Shown here one piece after another: positions 54,943 to 63,540 of a stretch of DNA of 64,000 nucleotides. Where the stretch lies: positions 1-64,000 of the forward strand of contig JAIXQP010000023.1 in NCBI GenBank assembly GCA_027485675.1. Reading direction: 5' to 3'. The position numbers and the translations under genes were made by a program. The stretch's first letter is position 1. Each line of letters starts with the position of its first letter. The stretch is from Terriglobales bacterium. GTDB taxonomy: Bacteria; Acidobacteriota; Terriglobia; Bryobacterales; Bryobacteraceae. The notes below the pieces were generated by a model. It worked only from the letters and a program-made list of their open reading frames with translations, was not told where the DNA came from and did not search any database.

Positions 54943-56927
54943 GCGGTCCTCCGCACGAGGAGGATGGTCATATCGTCGTTCGAATCCGGGGCGTGGATCC
55001 ACTGCTCGACCGCGTGGAAAACCTCGGCGATGATCTCGCTATTCGGGCGGCCGAGGACGCGTTGGATGGTCGCAATCAGCCGGTCTTCGCCGAACATCTC
55101 GTCGTACTCGTTTTCGGGTTCGGTGATGCCGTCGGTGTAGAGCACAAGGAGATCGCCGGGTTCCAGTTGGATGGTGGAATCATCATACTTGGCGAGCGCG
55201 AAGGCACCCACCACCATGCCATTAACGTCGAGCCGGATCACTTCGCCGCCGCGGAAGAGCAGCGGCTGCAGGTGGCCGGCGTTGGTATAGGTCAGGACCC
55301 CGGTGGTTTCGTCATAGACGCCGAAGCAGAACGTGGCATACTTTTCGGCCGTGGTGTGGGCGTGGAGGTGCTTGTTGAGCTGGCTGACGATGGAGGACGT
55401 GGAGCAGGCGTGGCCGAGCTCCTGCGTATGGCGGATCTGCGCGCGGAGCGCCGATTGCACGCTGGCCATGAGGATGGCCGCGGAGATGCCTTTGCCCGCG
55501 ACGTCGCCCATGGCGAGGGCGATGCAGTGGTCATTCACCCGCTGAAAGTCATAGTAGTCGCCGGAAACGGAGCGGGCGGGGTTGAGGCGGGCGGTGAGTT
55601 CGAGCGAGTTTGACGGCGGGACGGTGCGGGGGTAAAGCTGCTCCTGCACTTCGCGGGCGATGGTGAGGTCGGCCTGGATGCGCTCGTTATCCTTGGCGAC
55701 GACAAGGAGCCTTTCGAGATTCTCGGTCATGGTGTTGAACGAGTGGGAAAGCTCGGCGAGCTGGTCGCGGCCCTTGACGGGGATGCGCGTCGAGAAGTCG
55801 CCCTCCTGCACGCGGCGGGTGCCTTCGTAGAGGTGGTGGACGGCGCCGGTGATGGTGCGGGTGATGGAGATTCCAATGATGAGGGCGACGAATTCGAAGA
55901 AGAGGAAGAGGCCGGCGAACAGGTAGAAGACGGAGATCAGCACCGGTTGATCGCGATCGGCTTTCTGCGAGAACAGGACGCGATAGACCTGCGCCATGCG
56001 GGTGTGGACGCCGAGAACCACCTTGCGCTCGCGGCCCGGCTCGTTCCAGTCGTGCACGGGTACTTCTGTGCCCCAGAGCACCTGCAGGTCCAGGAAGTTT
56101 ACAGGGGCCGGAACGCCGCGGGTAGAAAAGAGGTCGGCCGGCGAATCTTCGGCCGTGCGGTCATGCAGCTTCATGGGTGGGCCGTCCGAAGCGAGGTCCA
56201 TGAGCGTGATGGCGCCGAGGCTGGGGATGAGGTCGGCGAGGTAGGCGCGGGTGAGCGGGGCGAGCACCGTGACCGATCCGCGTTCGGAGTGGTGATGGGC
56301 CCAGGCATAGAGGAGGCCGTCCTTCACGAGGACGCCGGAGACGTGCTCCTGGGCGTTGGGCGGCGCGGTGAGCGTGGAGTCCGCGGGCAGCCGCACCTCC
56401 GGTTGGCCGGGCCGGGTGACGAGGTATTCGATGCCGGGGAACCGGGAATTGAGGAGCGAGAAGAGCCGGGTGGTTGGTTCGCTCGAGCCGCCTGCCGCCC
56501 CGGTCAAGACGGCGGCGGAGGCGTCGCTGAGCACTTCGATGCGCTTGTTGAATTCGGCGGCGACGAGATAGAACGCCGTCTGCGAGGCCAGCACCCAGGC
56601 GCCGATCCAACCGAGCGAAAACAGCAGCAGAACCGGTACGACCGCGATGAACAGGTAGCTTGAAAGCAGCCGGTTCCGCAGCCGCCAGACGGAGTGTTGG
56701 ATGAGCCGCCGGACTGCCCGGGTGGCCACCCAGGATCCGGAGGCGAGCAGGACGATGAGCAGCACCGGGGCCAGAAACGACCCCGGCGCGAAGTAGCTGG
56801 TGCCGAGCCAGGCGATGGCCGCCACCAGGGCGAACTGCTCGATCCGGCCGAACGGCATCGCCGCGGGATGCGGCGGCTGTTCGGCCGTATAGCGGAACGG
56901 AGCTTTGGAGGCGGACGGATCGCTCAC
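54939..56927 (-). CDS. SpoIIE-type PP2C phosphatase with HAMP and extracytoplasmic sensor
   Basis: 662 aa from a GTG at 56927 (GTGA overlap with the LOG gene). Two or three N-terminal TM helices, an extracytoplasmic domain of about 220 residues, another TM (about 335-360) and a HAMP linker (TRTITGAVHHLYEGTRRVQEGDFSTRIPV) lead into a PP2C/SpoIIE domain. Metal-binding Asp residues lie in SGDYYDF, MGDVAGKGISAA, YTDGITEP and SNDDMTILLV. It is RsbU-like, and should dephosphorylate an anti-sigma antagonist or STAS protein in response to an external cue. No STAS or anti-sigma gene is nearby. Confidence 0.9.
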   Translation of the reverse strand: MSDPSASKAPFRYTAEQPPHPAAMPFGRIEQFALVAAIAWLGTSYFAPGSFLAPVLLIVLLASGSWVATRAVRRLIQHSVWRLRNRLLSSYLFIAVVPVLLLFSLGWIGAWVLASQTAFYLVAAEFNKRIEVLSDASAAVLTGAAGGSSEPTTRLFSLLNSRFPGIEYLVTRPGQPEVRLPADSTLTAPPNAQEHVSGVLVKDGLLYAWAHHHSERGSVTVLAPLTRAYLADLIPSLGAITLMDLASDGPPMKLHDRTAEDSPADLFSTRGVPAPVNFLDLQVLWGTEVPVHDWNEPGRERKVVLGVHTRMAQVYRVLFSQKADRDQPVLISVFYLFAGLFLFFEFVALIIGISITRTITGAVHHLYEGTRRVQEGDFSTRIPVKGRDQLAELSHSFNTMTENLERLLVVAKDNERIQADLTIAREVQEQLYPRTVPPSNSLELTARLNPARSVSGDYYDFQRVNDHCIALAMGDVAGKGISAAILMASVQSALRAQIRHTQELGHACSTSSIVSQLNKHLHAHTTAEKYATFCFGVYDETTGVLTYTNAGHLQPLLFRGGEVIRLDVNGMVVGAFALAKYDDSTIQLEPGDLLVLYTDGITEPENEYDEMFGEDRLIATIQRVLGRPNSEIIAEVFHAVEQWIHAPDSNDDMTILLVRRTA

Positions 56928-57700
56928 GAATTTTGGGTATGGGCAATGCCCGGAGTCATTTCGAACTCCTCTTCCGGCGTCAGGTACAGACGCGTGAGGC
57001 CGTTGCGGAGATGGGTAAACGCTGTGTCGACATCGTCGGCAAACTGGAAGATATGCAGGTCTTCCGGGGAGATCAACCCGTATTTGGCCAGCGCGTCGAA
57101 GTTGAAAATCTCCTTCCAGAACGACGTCCCGTAGAGGAGTACGACGATGGGTTTATGCAGCTTGCGGGTCTGCACCAGCGTGAGGATTTCGAAGAGCTCG
57201 TCCATGGTGCCGAAGCCGCCGGGGAATACAACGAGCGCCTTGGCCAGGTAGGCGAACCAGAACTTGCGCATGAAGAAGTAGCCGAACTCCATGCTGAGGT
57301 CGGGCGTGATGTAGGGATTGGGCGCCTGCTCGAAGGGCAGGGCGATGTTGAGGCCCACCGAGATGCCGCCCGCATCGAAAGCCCCGCGGTTGGCGGCTTC
57401 CATGATGCCGGGGCCGCCGCCGGTGGTGACGACGAAGCGCTGCGCCGAAGTGGGCAGGCTGTCGCTCCATTGTGTCAACCGCTTGGCCAGTTCGCGGCAC
57501 TCGGTGTAGTAGCGGGCCATGGGCCCTTCCTCGTGAATGCGCGCCGAACCGAACATCGCGATCGTGTCCCGGATCTTCTCCTTGCGGAAGACGCGGAGCG
57601 GGCCGAGATACTCAGATAGCATCCGGACGCTCCGGGCTTCCGAGGAGCCGAGAAACTCATCATCATGGAAAAACATTGGAGGTTTGGCGGGAGGATTCAT
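56924..57700 (-). CDS. LOG family nucleotide phosphoribohydrolase-like protein
   Basis: 258 aa of the TIGR00730/LOG family (lysine decarboxylase-like fold). Signature motifs are GGGPGIMEAANRGA (about 94-107) and PGGFGTMDELFE (PGGxGTxxE, about 159-170). Members release cytokinin-type bases or hydrolyse nucleoside monophosphates. In bacteria they also process damaged purine nucleotides. The N-terminal 45 residues (RSVRMLSEYLGPLRVFRKEKIRDTIAMFGSAR) are an extension typical of the longer bacterial form. The start is in ATGA overlap with lpxD (57697-57700). Confidence 0.9.
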   Translation of the reverse strand: MNPPAKPPMFFHDDEFLGSSEARSVRMLSEYLGPLRVFRKEKIRDTIAMFGSARIHEEGPMARYYTECRELAKRLTQWSDSLPTSAQRFVVTTGGGPGIMEAANRGAFDAGGISVGLNIALPFEQAPNPYITPDLSMEFGYFFMRKFWFAYLAKALVVFPGGFGTMDELFEILTLVQTRKLHKPIVVLLYGTSFWKEIFNFDALAKYGLISPEDLHIFQFADDVDTAFTHLRNGLTRLYLTPEEEFEMTPGIAHTQNS

Positions 57701-58737
57701 TCGTTGCCTTTCGTTTTGGCCTCAAGTTCGGCGAGACGCTTTTCCAATTCTCGCACCGTACGCACCATATCCGGCAGTTTGGGAAACGCGGTGACGGCGC
57801 GCAGCCAGGTCCGGTTATCAAAGGCCGGCGAGCCGGAAACCAGGGTGCCGGCCGGGACGTCGTGGCCGATGCCGCTCTGGGCGTAGGCGATGGCGTTGTC
57901 GTGGATGGTCAGGTGGCCGGAGACGCCCACCTGTCCAGCCAGCAGGACGCTCTTGCCGAGGATGGTGCTGCCGGCCAGGCCGACCTGGGAGCAGATGATA
58001 TTGTCCTCGCCCACGACGCTCGCGTGGCCGATCTGCACGAGATTGTCAACCTTGGCGCCGCGTTTGATGCGGGTCTCGCCGACCGTGGCGCGGTCGATGG
58101 CCGTGAGCGCTTGAATCTCGACATCGTCCTCGATGACCACGATGCCGCTTTGCACAATCTTGTATTGGGTCCCGGTGGCCGTCTTCGCGAAGCCGAAGCC
58201 ATCGCCGCCGATGACGGCGCCGTTTTGCAGGATCACCCGGTGGCCGATCTGGCAGAACTCCCGCACGGTGACGTGCGAATGGGCCAGGAAGTCGTCACCG
58301 ATCCGGGCGCCTTCGTAGATCGAAACATGCGGATGCACCACCGCCCGCTGGCCGATGGTGACGTGGGCGCCGACGGCGACGAACGGGCCGATGGAGGCGC
58401 CTTCGCCAATGGTGGCCGTGGGGTGGATGGAGGCCAGGGGATGGATCCCCGGTTCGGGCCGCGGCGGCTGATAGAAGAGCTCGAGCGCCCGGGCGAAGTC
58501 ATGATACGGATTCTTGCTTTCGAGCGTCGCCATCCCTTCAATCGGCGCGTTGGCCAGGATCGCCGAAGCTCGGGAGGACTTTACCTTCGGCGCGTATTTC
58601 GGGTTAGCCAGGAAAGTCAACTGGCCGGGGACGGCTTGTTCCATGCCGCAAACGCCAGTAATGCGCAGGGATGGGTCGCCATGTAGAATGCAGCCGAGCT
58701 TATCTGCCAGGTCGCCCAGAGTTAGGGAAGGAGTCAT
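57697..58737 (-). CDS. lpxD: UDP-3-O-acylglucosamine N-acyltransferase
   Basis: 346 aa, third step of lipid A biosynthesis. The N-terminal uridine-binding domain (TLGDLADKLGCILHGDP, LTFLANPKYAPKV) is followed by a left-handed beta-helix of hexapeptide repeats (about 100-310; IHPTATIGEGASIGPFVAVG, VILQNGAVIGGDGFGF). The catalytic His is in QIGHASVVGEDNIICSQVGLAGS. A short helical C-terminus (VRTVRELEKRLAELE) ends the chain. It shows that the organism makes lipopolysaccharide and therefore has an outer membrane, consistent with the TonB receptors. It is isolated from the usual lpxA/fabZ cluster and leads a six-gene overlapping operon. Confidence 0.95.
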   Translation of the reverse strand: MTPSLTLGDLADKLGCILHGDPSLRITGVCGMEQAVPGQLTFLANPKYAPKVKSSRASAILANAPIEGMATLESKNPYHDFARALELFYQPPRPEPGIHPLASIHPTATIGEGASIGPFVAVGAHVTIGQRAVVHPHVSIYEGARIGDDFLAHSHVTVREFCQIGHRVILQNGAVIGGDGFGFAKTATGTQYKIVQSGIVVIEDDVEIQALTAIDRATVGETRIKRGAKVDNLVQIGHASVVGEDNIICSQVGLAGSTILGKSVLLAGQVGVSGHLTIHDNAIAYAQSGIGHDVPAGTLVSGSPAFDNRTWLRAVTAFPKLPDMVRTVRELEKRLAELEAKTKGNE

Positions 58738-58746
58738 AAGGAGAAG

Positions 58747-58752
58747 TACACT
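58747..58752 (+). promoter_or_regulatory. Leaderless -10 element, plug-less barrel operon
   Basis: TACACT ends 6 nt before the ATG at 58759, within the 21-bp gap from the divergent lpxD. Confidence 0.45.
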
Positions 58753-58758
58753 GTTATT

Positions 58759-61476
58759 ATGCAGAAGTCTGTTCCCTTAGCCGGATGGATTCTTCTGTTG
58801 CCCTGCTCGCTGTGGGCGCAGGGAGAGTTGCAGAAAGCGGCTGAGGAGTTCAAAGCGGCGACCCGGGAATTGGGGTTGCGAGCGGATTCGCCGGCCCGTT
58901 CGGCCGGCAAACGGCAGTACCCCTGGCAGACGTGGCACGGCCGCTTGTCCTACAACCTGCGCAATGACGTGCTCGACGCGGTTCCGCACGAAATCGCCCA
59001 ACGCGGGGGCGGGAAGAACCTGCTGCGGCGCGGGCAGTTTGGCTTCAATGTCGCCGGTCCGGTGATCGGCAAGTCAACGTTCGCCTCGCTCTCCTACGAA
59101 GGCGTCCGCGAACGCATTGGCCGGAATTCGCTGCGGACCGTAGCGATTGCGCCGGAACGCACCGGTGACTTCTCGCAGACCGTCGATAGCGCCGGCGACC
59201 CGCAGCAGATCTTCGATCCTGCGACTACCCGGCTGAACCCGGACTTTAATCCGGCGCGGCCCGTTTCGACGAGCAACCTCGAATACATCCGCCAACCGTT
59301 TCCTGGCAGAGTGATTCCTTCCAGCCGGCTGGATCCGGTGGCGATGCGCGGCGTCTCGCTCTACCCGCTGCCCAACGCCAACGCCGGCCCCTTTTTCCGG
59401 AACAACTACTTCGTCGTTTCGCCCGAAACGAACAAGGCGGACGGGATCATCTTCAAGCTCGACCACACCCTCGATGAAAAGAGCCGCCTGAGCCTGTCGC
59501 TTTCAGCCACCAACGGCTTCGCGGTTGCCTCTCGGCTGATGCCGACCATCGCCGATCCCGGCGCGAACGACCGAACCTATAGCGCCCGGCGCGGCACCGT
59601 CGAACACATCCTAACGTTGAGCCCGCGCACCATCAACACCCTGACCCTCGACCTGGCCACCGACCGCAGCGACGCGAGCCGCCCCGGCGAAGTGTTTCCG
59701 GACTATCGTTTCTCCGGCAACTACCTGGGCATGGGCCGGGCCAACCCGGTGCAGTTGACGGCCCACAATACCTATTCGCTTTCCGACGGCTACTCCACCC
59801 GCATCGGCAAGCACAGCCTCCGCGCCGTGGCCCGGTTCACCCACTATCAGGTGCATGCGTTTCTGCCGCATTATCCGCAGGGCCGGTATACGTTTGGCCC
59901 CGGCTTCACCTCGCTGCCCGGCATCAACAACACCGGCTACTCCTTTGCCAGCTTCCTGTTGGGTGCGGCGGAGTATTCCGAAGCCAGTGTCTTTGCTTCC
60001 CCGTCGTACTGGCGGCGCAACACCGCCAGCCTGGTCCTGCGCGATCAGTATGAGGTCACCAAACGATTGAACCTGACGCTTAGCGGCAACATGGACATCT
60101 CGACGCCGCGGACGGAAAAGTACAACCGGATTTCGACCGTGCGCCTCGACGTGATCAACCCGGCGAATGGCCGCCCCGGCGCCCTGGTGGCCGGGGGCGC
60201 GGCGCAGCCGGTGCGCGTCCGACCGGGCGCCAGCGTGGGCTTTGCCTGGAACCCCACGGGCAACCCCAAAAGCGTCGTGCGCGGCAGCGCCGGGCTCAGC
60301 TTTCAAGCCGTGCCGGTTTACACGTCGCAATGGGGCACGCAGGGGTTTAACGGCACGCCGACATCGATTTCGACCAATACCCAGTTGGCTCCCGCGATCC
60401 TGCTGCGCAATGGCATGCCGGCGCTCGAACGGCCGCTGCCGGATCTCCGGCTCGATTTTGCCAACAATACGGTGGCCGATCTTGTGGAACCGAACGCCAC
60501 GCAGCCGTTTTATCAGTCCGCCTCGCTGAGCTACGAGCGCGAACTGCCCGGCCAACTGATTGTCGCCGGCACGCTGGCGCACTCGCGGGGGCAGCGGCTG
60601 TTTGTCTCCAATTCCGGCGTGAACCTGAACGCGATTCCGCTTGAAAATCTGCGGTTCCGCGATGAACTGAATAACGAGTCCTTCCGCCGCGAACTGCGCC
60701 CCTACCCGCAGTATCAGCGCTTCGACGTCTTCAGCGCCTGGCCCATCGGGAACTACAAGCGGGACGCCGGTTCGGTGCGCGTCGAGAAGCGGTCCACGAG
60801 CGGCCTGGGCCTGACCGCCACCTATGAGGTCTCCCGGCAGATGGACGATTACTCCGGCCCCTACGGCGTGCAGGACTTCTATAACCGGCGGGCCGAATGG
60901 GCCCTGACCGCCTACAATATTCCGCACCGCGTTTCGCTCTCGTACGCCTATGAGCTGCCCATCGGCTCCAAAAAGTCGCTGCTTGCTTATAACGACTGGC
61001 GGCGATACCTCGTTGACGGCTGGTCGATCAGCGGCATGTCCACGTTGCTGAGCGGCGAACCCATCGCCTTGCGGCCGCAGTTCAACAATACGGGCGGCCT
61101 GGTGGAAGCGCTGCGGGTGAACGTCGTGCCGGGCATCGACCCGAACGTCTCCAGCCGCACCCCCGATCTCTGGTTCAACCCGGCTGCCTTCGACAATCCG
61201 GAGAACTTCACGCTCGGTGACGGGCCGCGGACCCACCCGACGCTGCGCAATCCGGCCAGCCAGAACCACGACCTTTCGGTGACCAAGCGGTTCGCCATCG
61301 ACACCGAACGCGCGCTGGAACTGCAGGCCACCGGCTTCAACTTCGTCAACACCGCGAACTGGACGAACCCGGACCCGGTGATCGGCCCCGCCTCGACGCC
61401 GAACGTGAACGCGGGCCGGATTATCGGATCGGTCGGCGGCCGCGTGATTCAGGTTGGCTTGAGGTTAAGCTTTTGA
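58759..61476 (+). CDS. Oar-like outer-membrane beta-barrel lacking the plug and regulatory domains
   Basis: 905 aa. The signal peptide (MQKSVPLAGWILLLPCSLWAQ) is followed by only about 35 charged, helix-prone residues (ELQKAAEEFKAATRELG). The chain then enters directly at the first barrel segment (TWHGRLSYNLRNDVLDAVPH, then GFNVAGPVIGKSTFASLSYEGVRERIG), which lines up with FHGSVFEFLRNDKLDA and FGAAVGGPIKRSS in the receptor at 10268. The barrel proceeds as in Oar receptors (GRVIPSSRLDPVAMRGVSLYPLPNAN, and GYSFASFLLGAAEY) and ends in VIQVGLRLSF. About 230 N-terminal residues, including the plug, are absent, so it may not be TonB-gated. It overlaps the VWA gene in TTGA. Confidence 0.85.
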   Translation: MQKSVPLAGWILLLPCSLWAQGELQKAAEEFKAATRELGLRADSPARSAGKRQYPWQTWHGRLSYNLRNDVLDAVPHEIAQRGGGKNLLRRGQFGFNVAGPVIGKSTFASLSYEGVRERIGRNSLRTVAIAPERTGDFSQTVDSAGDPQQIFDPATTRLNPDFNPARPVSTSNLEYIRQPFPGRVIPSSRLDPVAMRGVSLYPLPNANAGPFFRNNYFVVSPETNKADGIIFKLDHTLDEKSRLSLSLSATNGFAVASRLMPTIADPGANDRTYSARRGTVEHILTLSPRTINTLTLDLATDRSDASRPGEVFPDYRFSGNYLGMGRANPVQLTAHNTYSLSDGYSTRIGKHSLRAVARFTHYQVHAFLPHYPQGRYTFGPGFTSLPGINNTGYSFASFLLGAAEYSEASVFASPSYWRRNTASLVLRDQYEVTKRLNLTLSGNMDISTPRTEKYNRISTVRLDVINPANGRPGALVAGGAAQPVRVRPGASVGFAWNPTGNPKSVVRGSAGLSFQAVPVYTSQWGTQGFNGTPTSISTNTQLAPAILLRNGMPALERPLPDLRLDFANNTVADLVEPNATQPFYQSASLSYERELPGQLIVAGTLAHSRGQRLFVSNSGVNLNAIPLENLRFRDELNNESFRRELRPYPQYQRFDVFSAWPIGNYKRDAGSVRVEKRSTSGLGLTATYEVSRQMDDYSGPYGVQDFYNRRAEWALTAYNIPHRVSLSYAYELPIGSKKSLLAYNDWRRYLVDGWSISGMSTLLSGEPIALRPQFNNTGGLVEALRVNVVPGIDPNVSSRTPDLWFNPAAFDNPENFTLGDGPRTHPTLRNPASQNHDLSVTKRFAIDTERALELQATGFNFVNTANWTNPDPVIGPASTPNVNAGRIIGSVGGRVIQVGLRLSF

Positions 61477-62375
61477 CGCGCCGCCACCTGCTTGCGTTGT
61501 TCGCTCCGCCTCCTCCGCCCGAAGGCTCGGGACCGCTGCGGCTGCGGGTGCCGGCGCTGGTCTCGAAAGGCGAGCCGGCCAATATCGAAGCCACCGTGGA
61601 CGGCAAACCCGCGAAGGTGGAACTGCTCAAAGGGCCGCAGGACGATCTGCTGATTCTGCTGGTGCTCGACTTCAGCGGCGACATCTCCTACATTGAGGCG
61701 GCGCGGACCGGCCTTGAAGCGGCCGTGAAGGAGTTGCCCGCCAACGCCTGGGCCACGGTGCTGCGGGCGCAGGACGGCCTCCGCGTTCTGCAGGACCCCA
61801 CGGGGCAGGCCGAAGAGTTGATCTCGACGATCAACACCTACACGGGGGGAGGGAAGGCGGGCCTGCTGGACACGGTGGAGGACGCCGCCAAACTCGCCGA
61901 CCGGCTGCTCGTCAAGACGGCTACGCGGGTAGCCTTGCTCTACTGCACGGACGGCAGCATCTACAACTACCGGGAAGACTATACGAACCCGGTGATCAAT
62001 TCGAGCGATTCGCGCGACCTCAGCCGGCGTTTCCCCGATCAACTGGTGCGGGAGAAGACGCAGAAGATGATCAGTTCGCTGCTGCAACGCGAAGCGCCCA
62101 TTTGGATCGTCCACATTCATTACCGGGTGGATGCCATCAACGAGGCCTACCAGCGCGGTCTGCAGCAAATGGCCGAAGCCACCGGCGGAGAGGCGGCCAT
62201 TTGCCGCGGAATGGCGGACATCCCCTCCGCGATCAGCAACGCCATGCTCCGCATCCGGGAGCATTGGAGCGTGTTTCTGGAACTGCCGCCGGGCAAGTCG
62301 CGGAACATCGTGGTTGGGTTGAACGCGCCGGAATGTGATATGACTTACCGGCAAAGGTTCTCGGTGAAGCGATGA
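61473..62375 (+). CDS. VWFA-related domain protein
   Basis: 300 aa from a TTG at 61473, whose last two bases lie in the stop of the barrel gene (TTGA, 61473-61476). A short export-like start (MTRRHLLALFA) and a beta segment precede a von Willebrand factor A domain. Its metal-ion site reads DFSGD (66-70) where the canonical MIDAS is DxSxS, so metal binding may be altered. Acidobacteria carry many such VWFA-related exported proteins. MISSLLQREAPIWIVHIHYRVD and the closing VFLELPPGKSRNIVVGL are recognisable. Coupled translation with a barrel and a coiled-coil protein suggests one envelope assembly. Confidence 0.8.
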   Translation: MTRRHLLALFAPPPPPEGSGPLRLRVPALVSKGEPANIEATVDGKPAKVELLKGPQDDLLILLVLDFSGDISYIEAARTGLEAAVKELPANAWATVLRAQDGLRVLQDPTGQAEELISTINTYTGGGKAGLLDTVEDAAKLADRLLVKTATRVALLYCTDGSIYNYREDYTNPVINSSDSRDLSRRFPDQLVREKTQKMISSLLQREAPIWIVHIHYRVDAINEAYQRGLQQMAEATGGEAAICRGMADIPSAISNAMLRIREHWSVFLELPPGKSRNIVVGLNAPECDMTYRQRFSVKR

Positions 62376-63187
62376 AGACTGGAAAGGGATTGCTGATTAC
62401 GCTAGTCGGTGCGGTAGGACTGACGGCCGCCGGGATGTTTCTGATGGTGGAGGAACGGCGCAGCCGGGCGGTCGCCGAGTTGAAGATCGCCGAACTGACC
62501 GCTCAGGTGGAAGCCCTCAAGACCGCGCGGCCCACACCCACTCCGGAACTGGAGCCCGAAGCGCACGAAGCGCCTGCGCCAGGCAAAACCGTGGCGAAAA
62601 CGGCGCCGGCCACTCTGCCCACCGAGTACATTCGCATCATCGCTGAGACCCAGGCCGCCCTCGAAACGGCCCGCAAGGAGCTCTCCTCGGCGCGCAACGA
62701 TATCGCTGCATTGCAGGCCCGCGCGGCGCAGGAGCAGGAGCAGAGGGATAAACTGACGGCGGAGCTGGCCGAATTGAACGAGGCGCTGGCGTCTACCAAA
62801 CGCGTCGTGGCCGCCACCCAGACCGAGTTGAAGGCCAAGAACGACCGGCTGGTGCGGCTGGAGACGAGCGAGAAATTGGTACGGGAAGCGGCCGGCAAAG
62901 CCGAGATTGAAGCCGCCAAGAGCCTGCGCAACGCGCAGGAGCTTGAAGATCTGAACCGGCGCCGGGAGGTGCTGCTGAACAGCATGGTGCGACGCTACCG
63001 GGAGGTCACCGATCAGTACCGCACGCTGTCGCTCCGGGTGCAGAGCCGGGCTGACCAGCTTGGACTCGACCCCGGCGCCGGCGAGCTATCCCGCATTCAA
63101 ACGTCAGTGCAGCAGGCCGAAGAGGAGTTCCGGCAACTGAACGGGCTCAGCGCCCAGGCGGCGAAACTGCTGCGGCCGAACCGCTAG
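62372..63187 (+). CDS. Membrane-anchored coiled-coil protein
   Basis: 271 aa. One N-terminal TM helix (GLLITLVGAVGLTAAGMFLMV, about 6-26) is followed by a coiled coil, a Pro/Glu/Ala-rich linker (about 50-85), and a long heptad-rich helix (about 90-245) without enzyme motifs. The orientation of the N-terminus suggests the coil lies in the periplasm. The start is in ATGA overlap with the VWA gene (62372-62375). The stop lies on CTAG (63184-63187), shared with the convergent gene. It could tie the barrel and the VWA protein to the inner membrane, as an analogue of TonB- or Tol-like linkers. That role is inference. Confidence 0.8.
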   Translation: MKTGKGLLITLVGAVGLTAAGMFLMVEERRSRAVAELKIAELTAQVEALKTARPTPTPELEPEAHEAPAPGKTVAKTAPATLPTEYIRIIAETQAALETARKELSSARNDIAALQARAAQEQEQRDKLTAELAELNEALASTKRVVAATQTELKAKNDRLVRLETSEKLVREAAGKAEIEAAKSLRNAQELEDLNRRREVLLNSMVRRYREVTDQYRTLSLRVQSRADQLGLDPGAGELSRIQTSVQQAEEEFRQLNGLSAQAAKLLRPNR

Positions 63188-63459
63188 GCGGCGGCCTTTT
63201 TCTCGCAATCTTTCGAGCAGTAGAAGACGTCCGTCTCGCGGGTGCTGTGGCGGAGCATCCGCGTCTCCGGGGCGAAGGTTCCACACGTCTTGCATTTGCG
63301 CAGGCGGGTGCCCGACTCCGGCGGTGCGTTGCCGCCCGCCGCTGTCGGCGCGTCCGGCTGCATCGCTTCCTTGGCGCCTTTGACGAGCAACGTCATCACC
63401 GCCCGGAGGAACGTCACAGCGAGGATCGAAACGAGTATGCCGAGGAGAGCTTTAATCAT
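63184..63459 (-). CDS. Small membrane protein with zinc-finger-like cysteines
   Basis: 91 aa. One N-terminal TM helix (ALLGILVSILAVTFLRAVMTLL) is followed by a Pro/Ala linker and a C-terminal CKTCGTFAPETRMLRHSTRETDVFYCSKDCEKK. This is a C-x2-C...C-x3-C zinc finger resembling PP0621/TRASH-type small proteins. I do not recognise a named gene. The upstream hairpin (63471-63503) separates it from the TPR gene. AAAAAG in front of the ATG is not a Shine-Dalgarno. Confidence 0.7.
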   Translation of the reverse strand: MIKALLGILVSILAVTFLRAVMTLLVKGAKEAMQPDAPTAAGGNAPPESGTRLRKCKTCGTFAPETRMLRHSTRETDVFYCSKDCEKKAAA

Positions 63460-63470
63460 AAAAAGCGGAA

Positions 63471-63503
63471 GGGCGTCCTACCACCTCTAGTAGTAGGACG
63501 CCC
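63471..63503 (-). terminator. Hairpin after the TPR gene
   Basis: GGGCGTCCTAC (63471-63481) pairs perfectly with GTAGGACGCCC (63493-63503), loop 11 nt. On the minus strand six other bases (TTCCGC) separate it from a run of five T that abuts the ATG at 63459. It is either an intrinsic terminator for the TPR gene or an attenuator for the small membrane protein. Confidence 0.65.
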
Positions 63504-63540
63504 ATTTATCGTAGCGAGTTTCGAGAACCCGGCGGATTCC

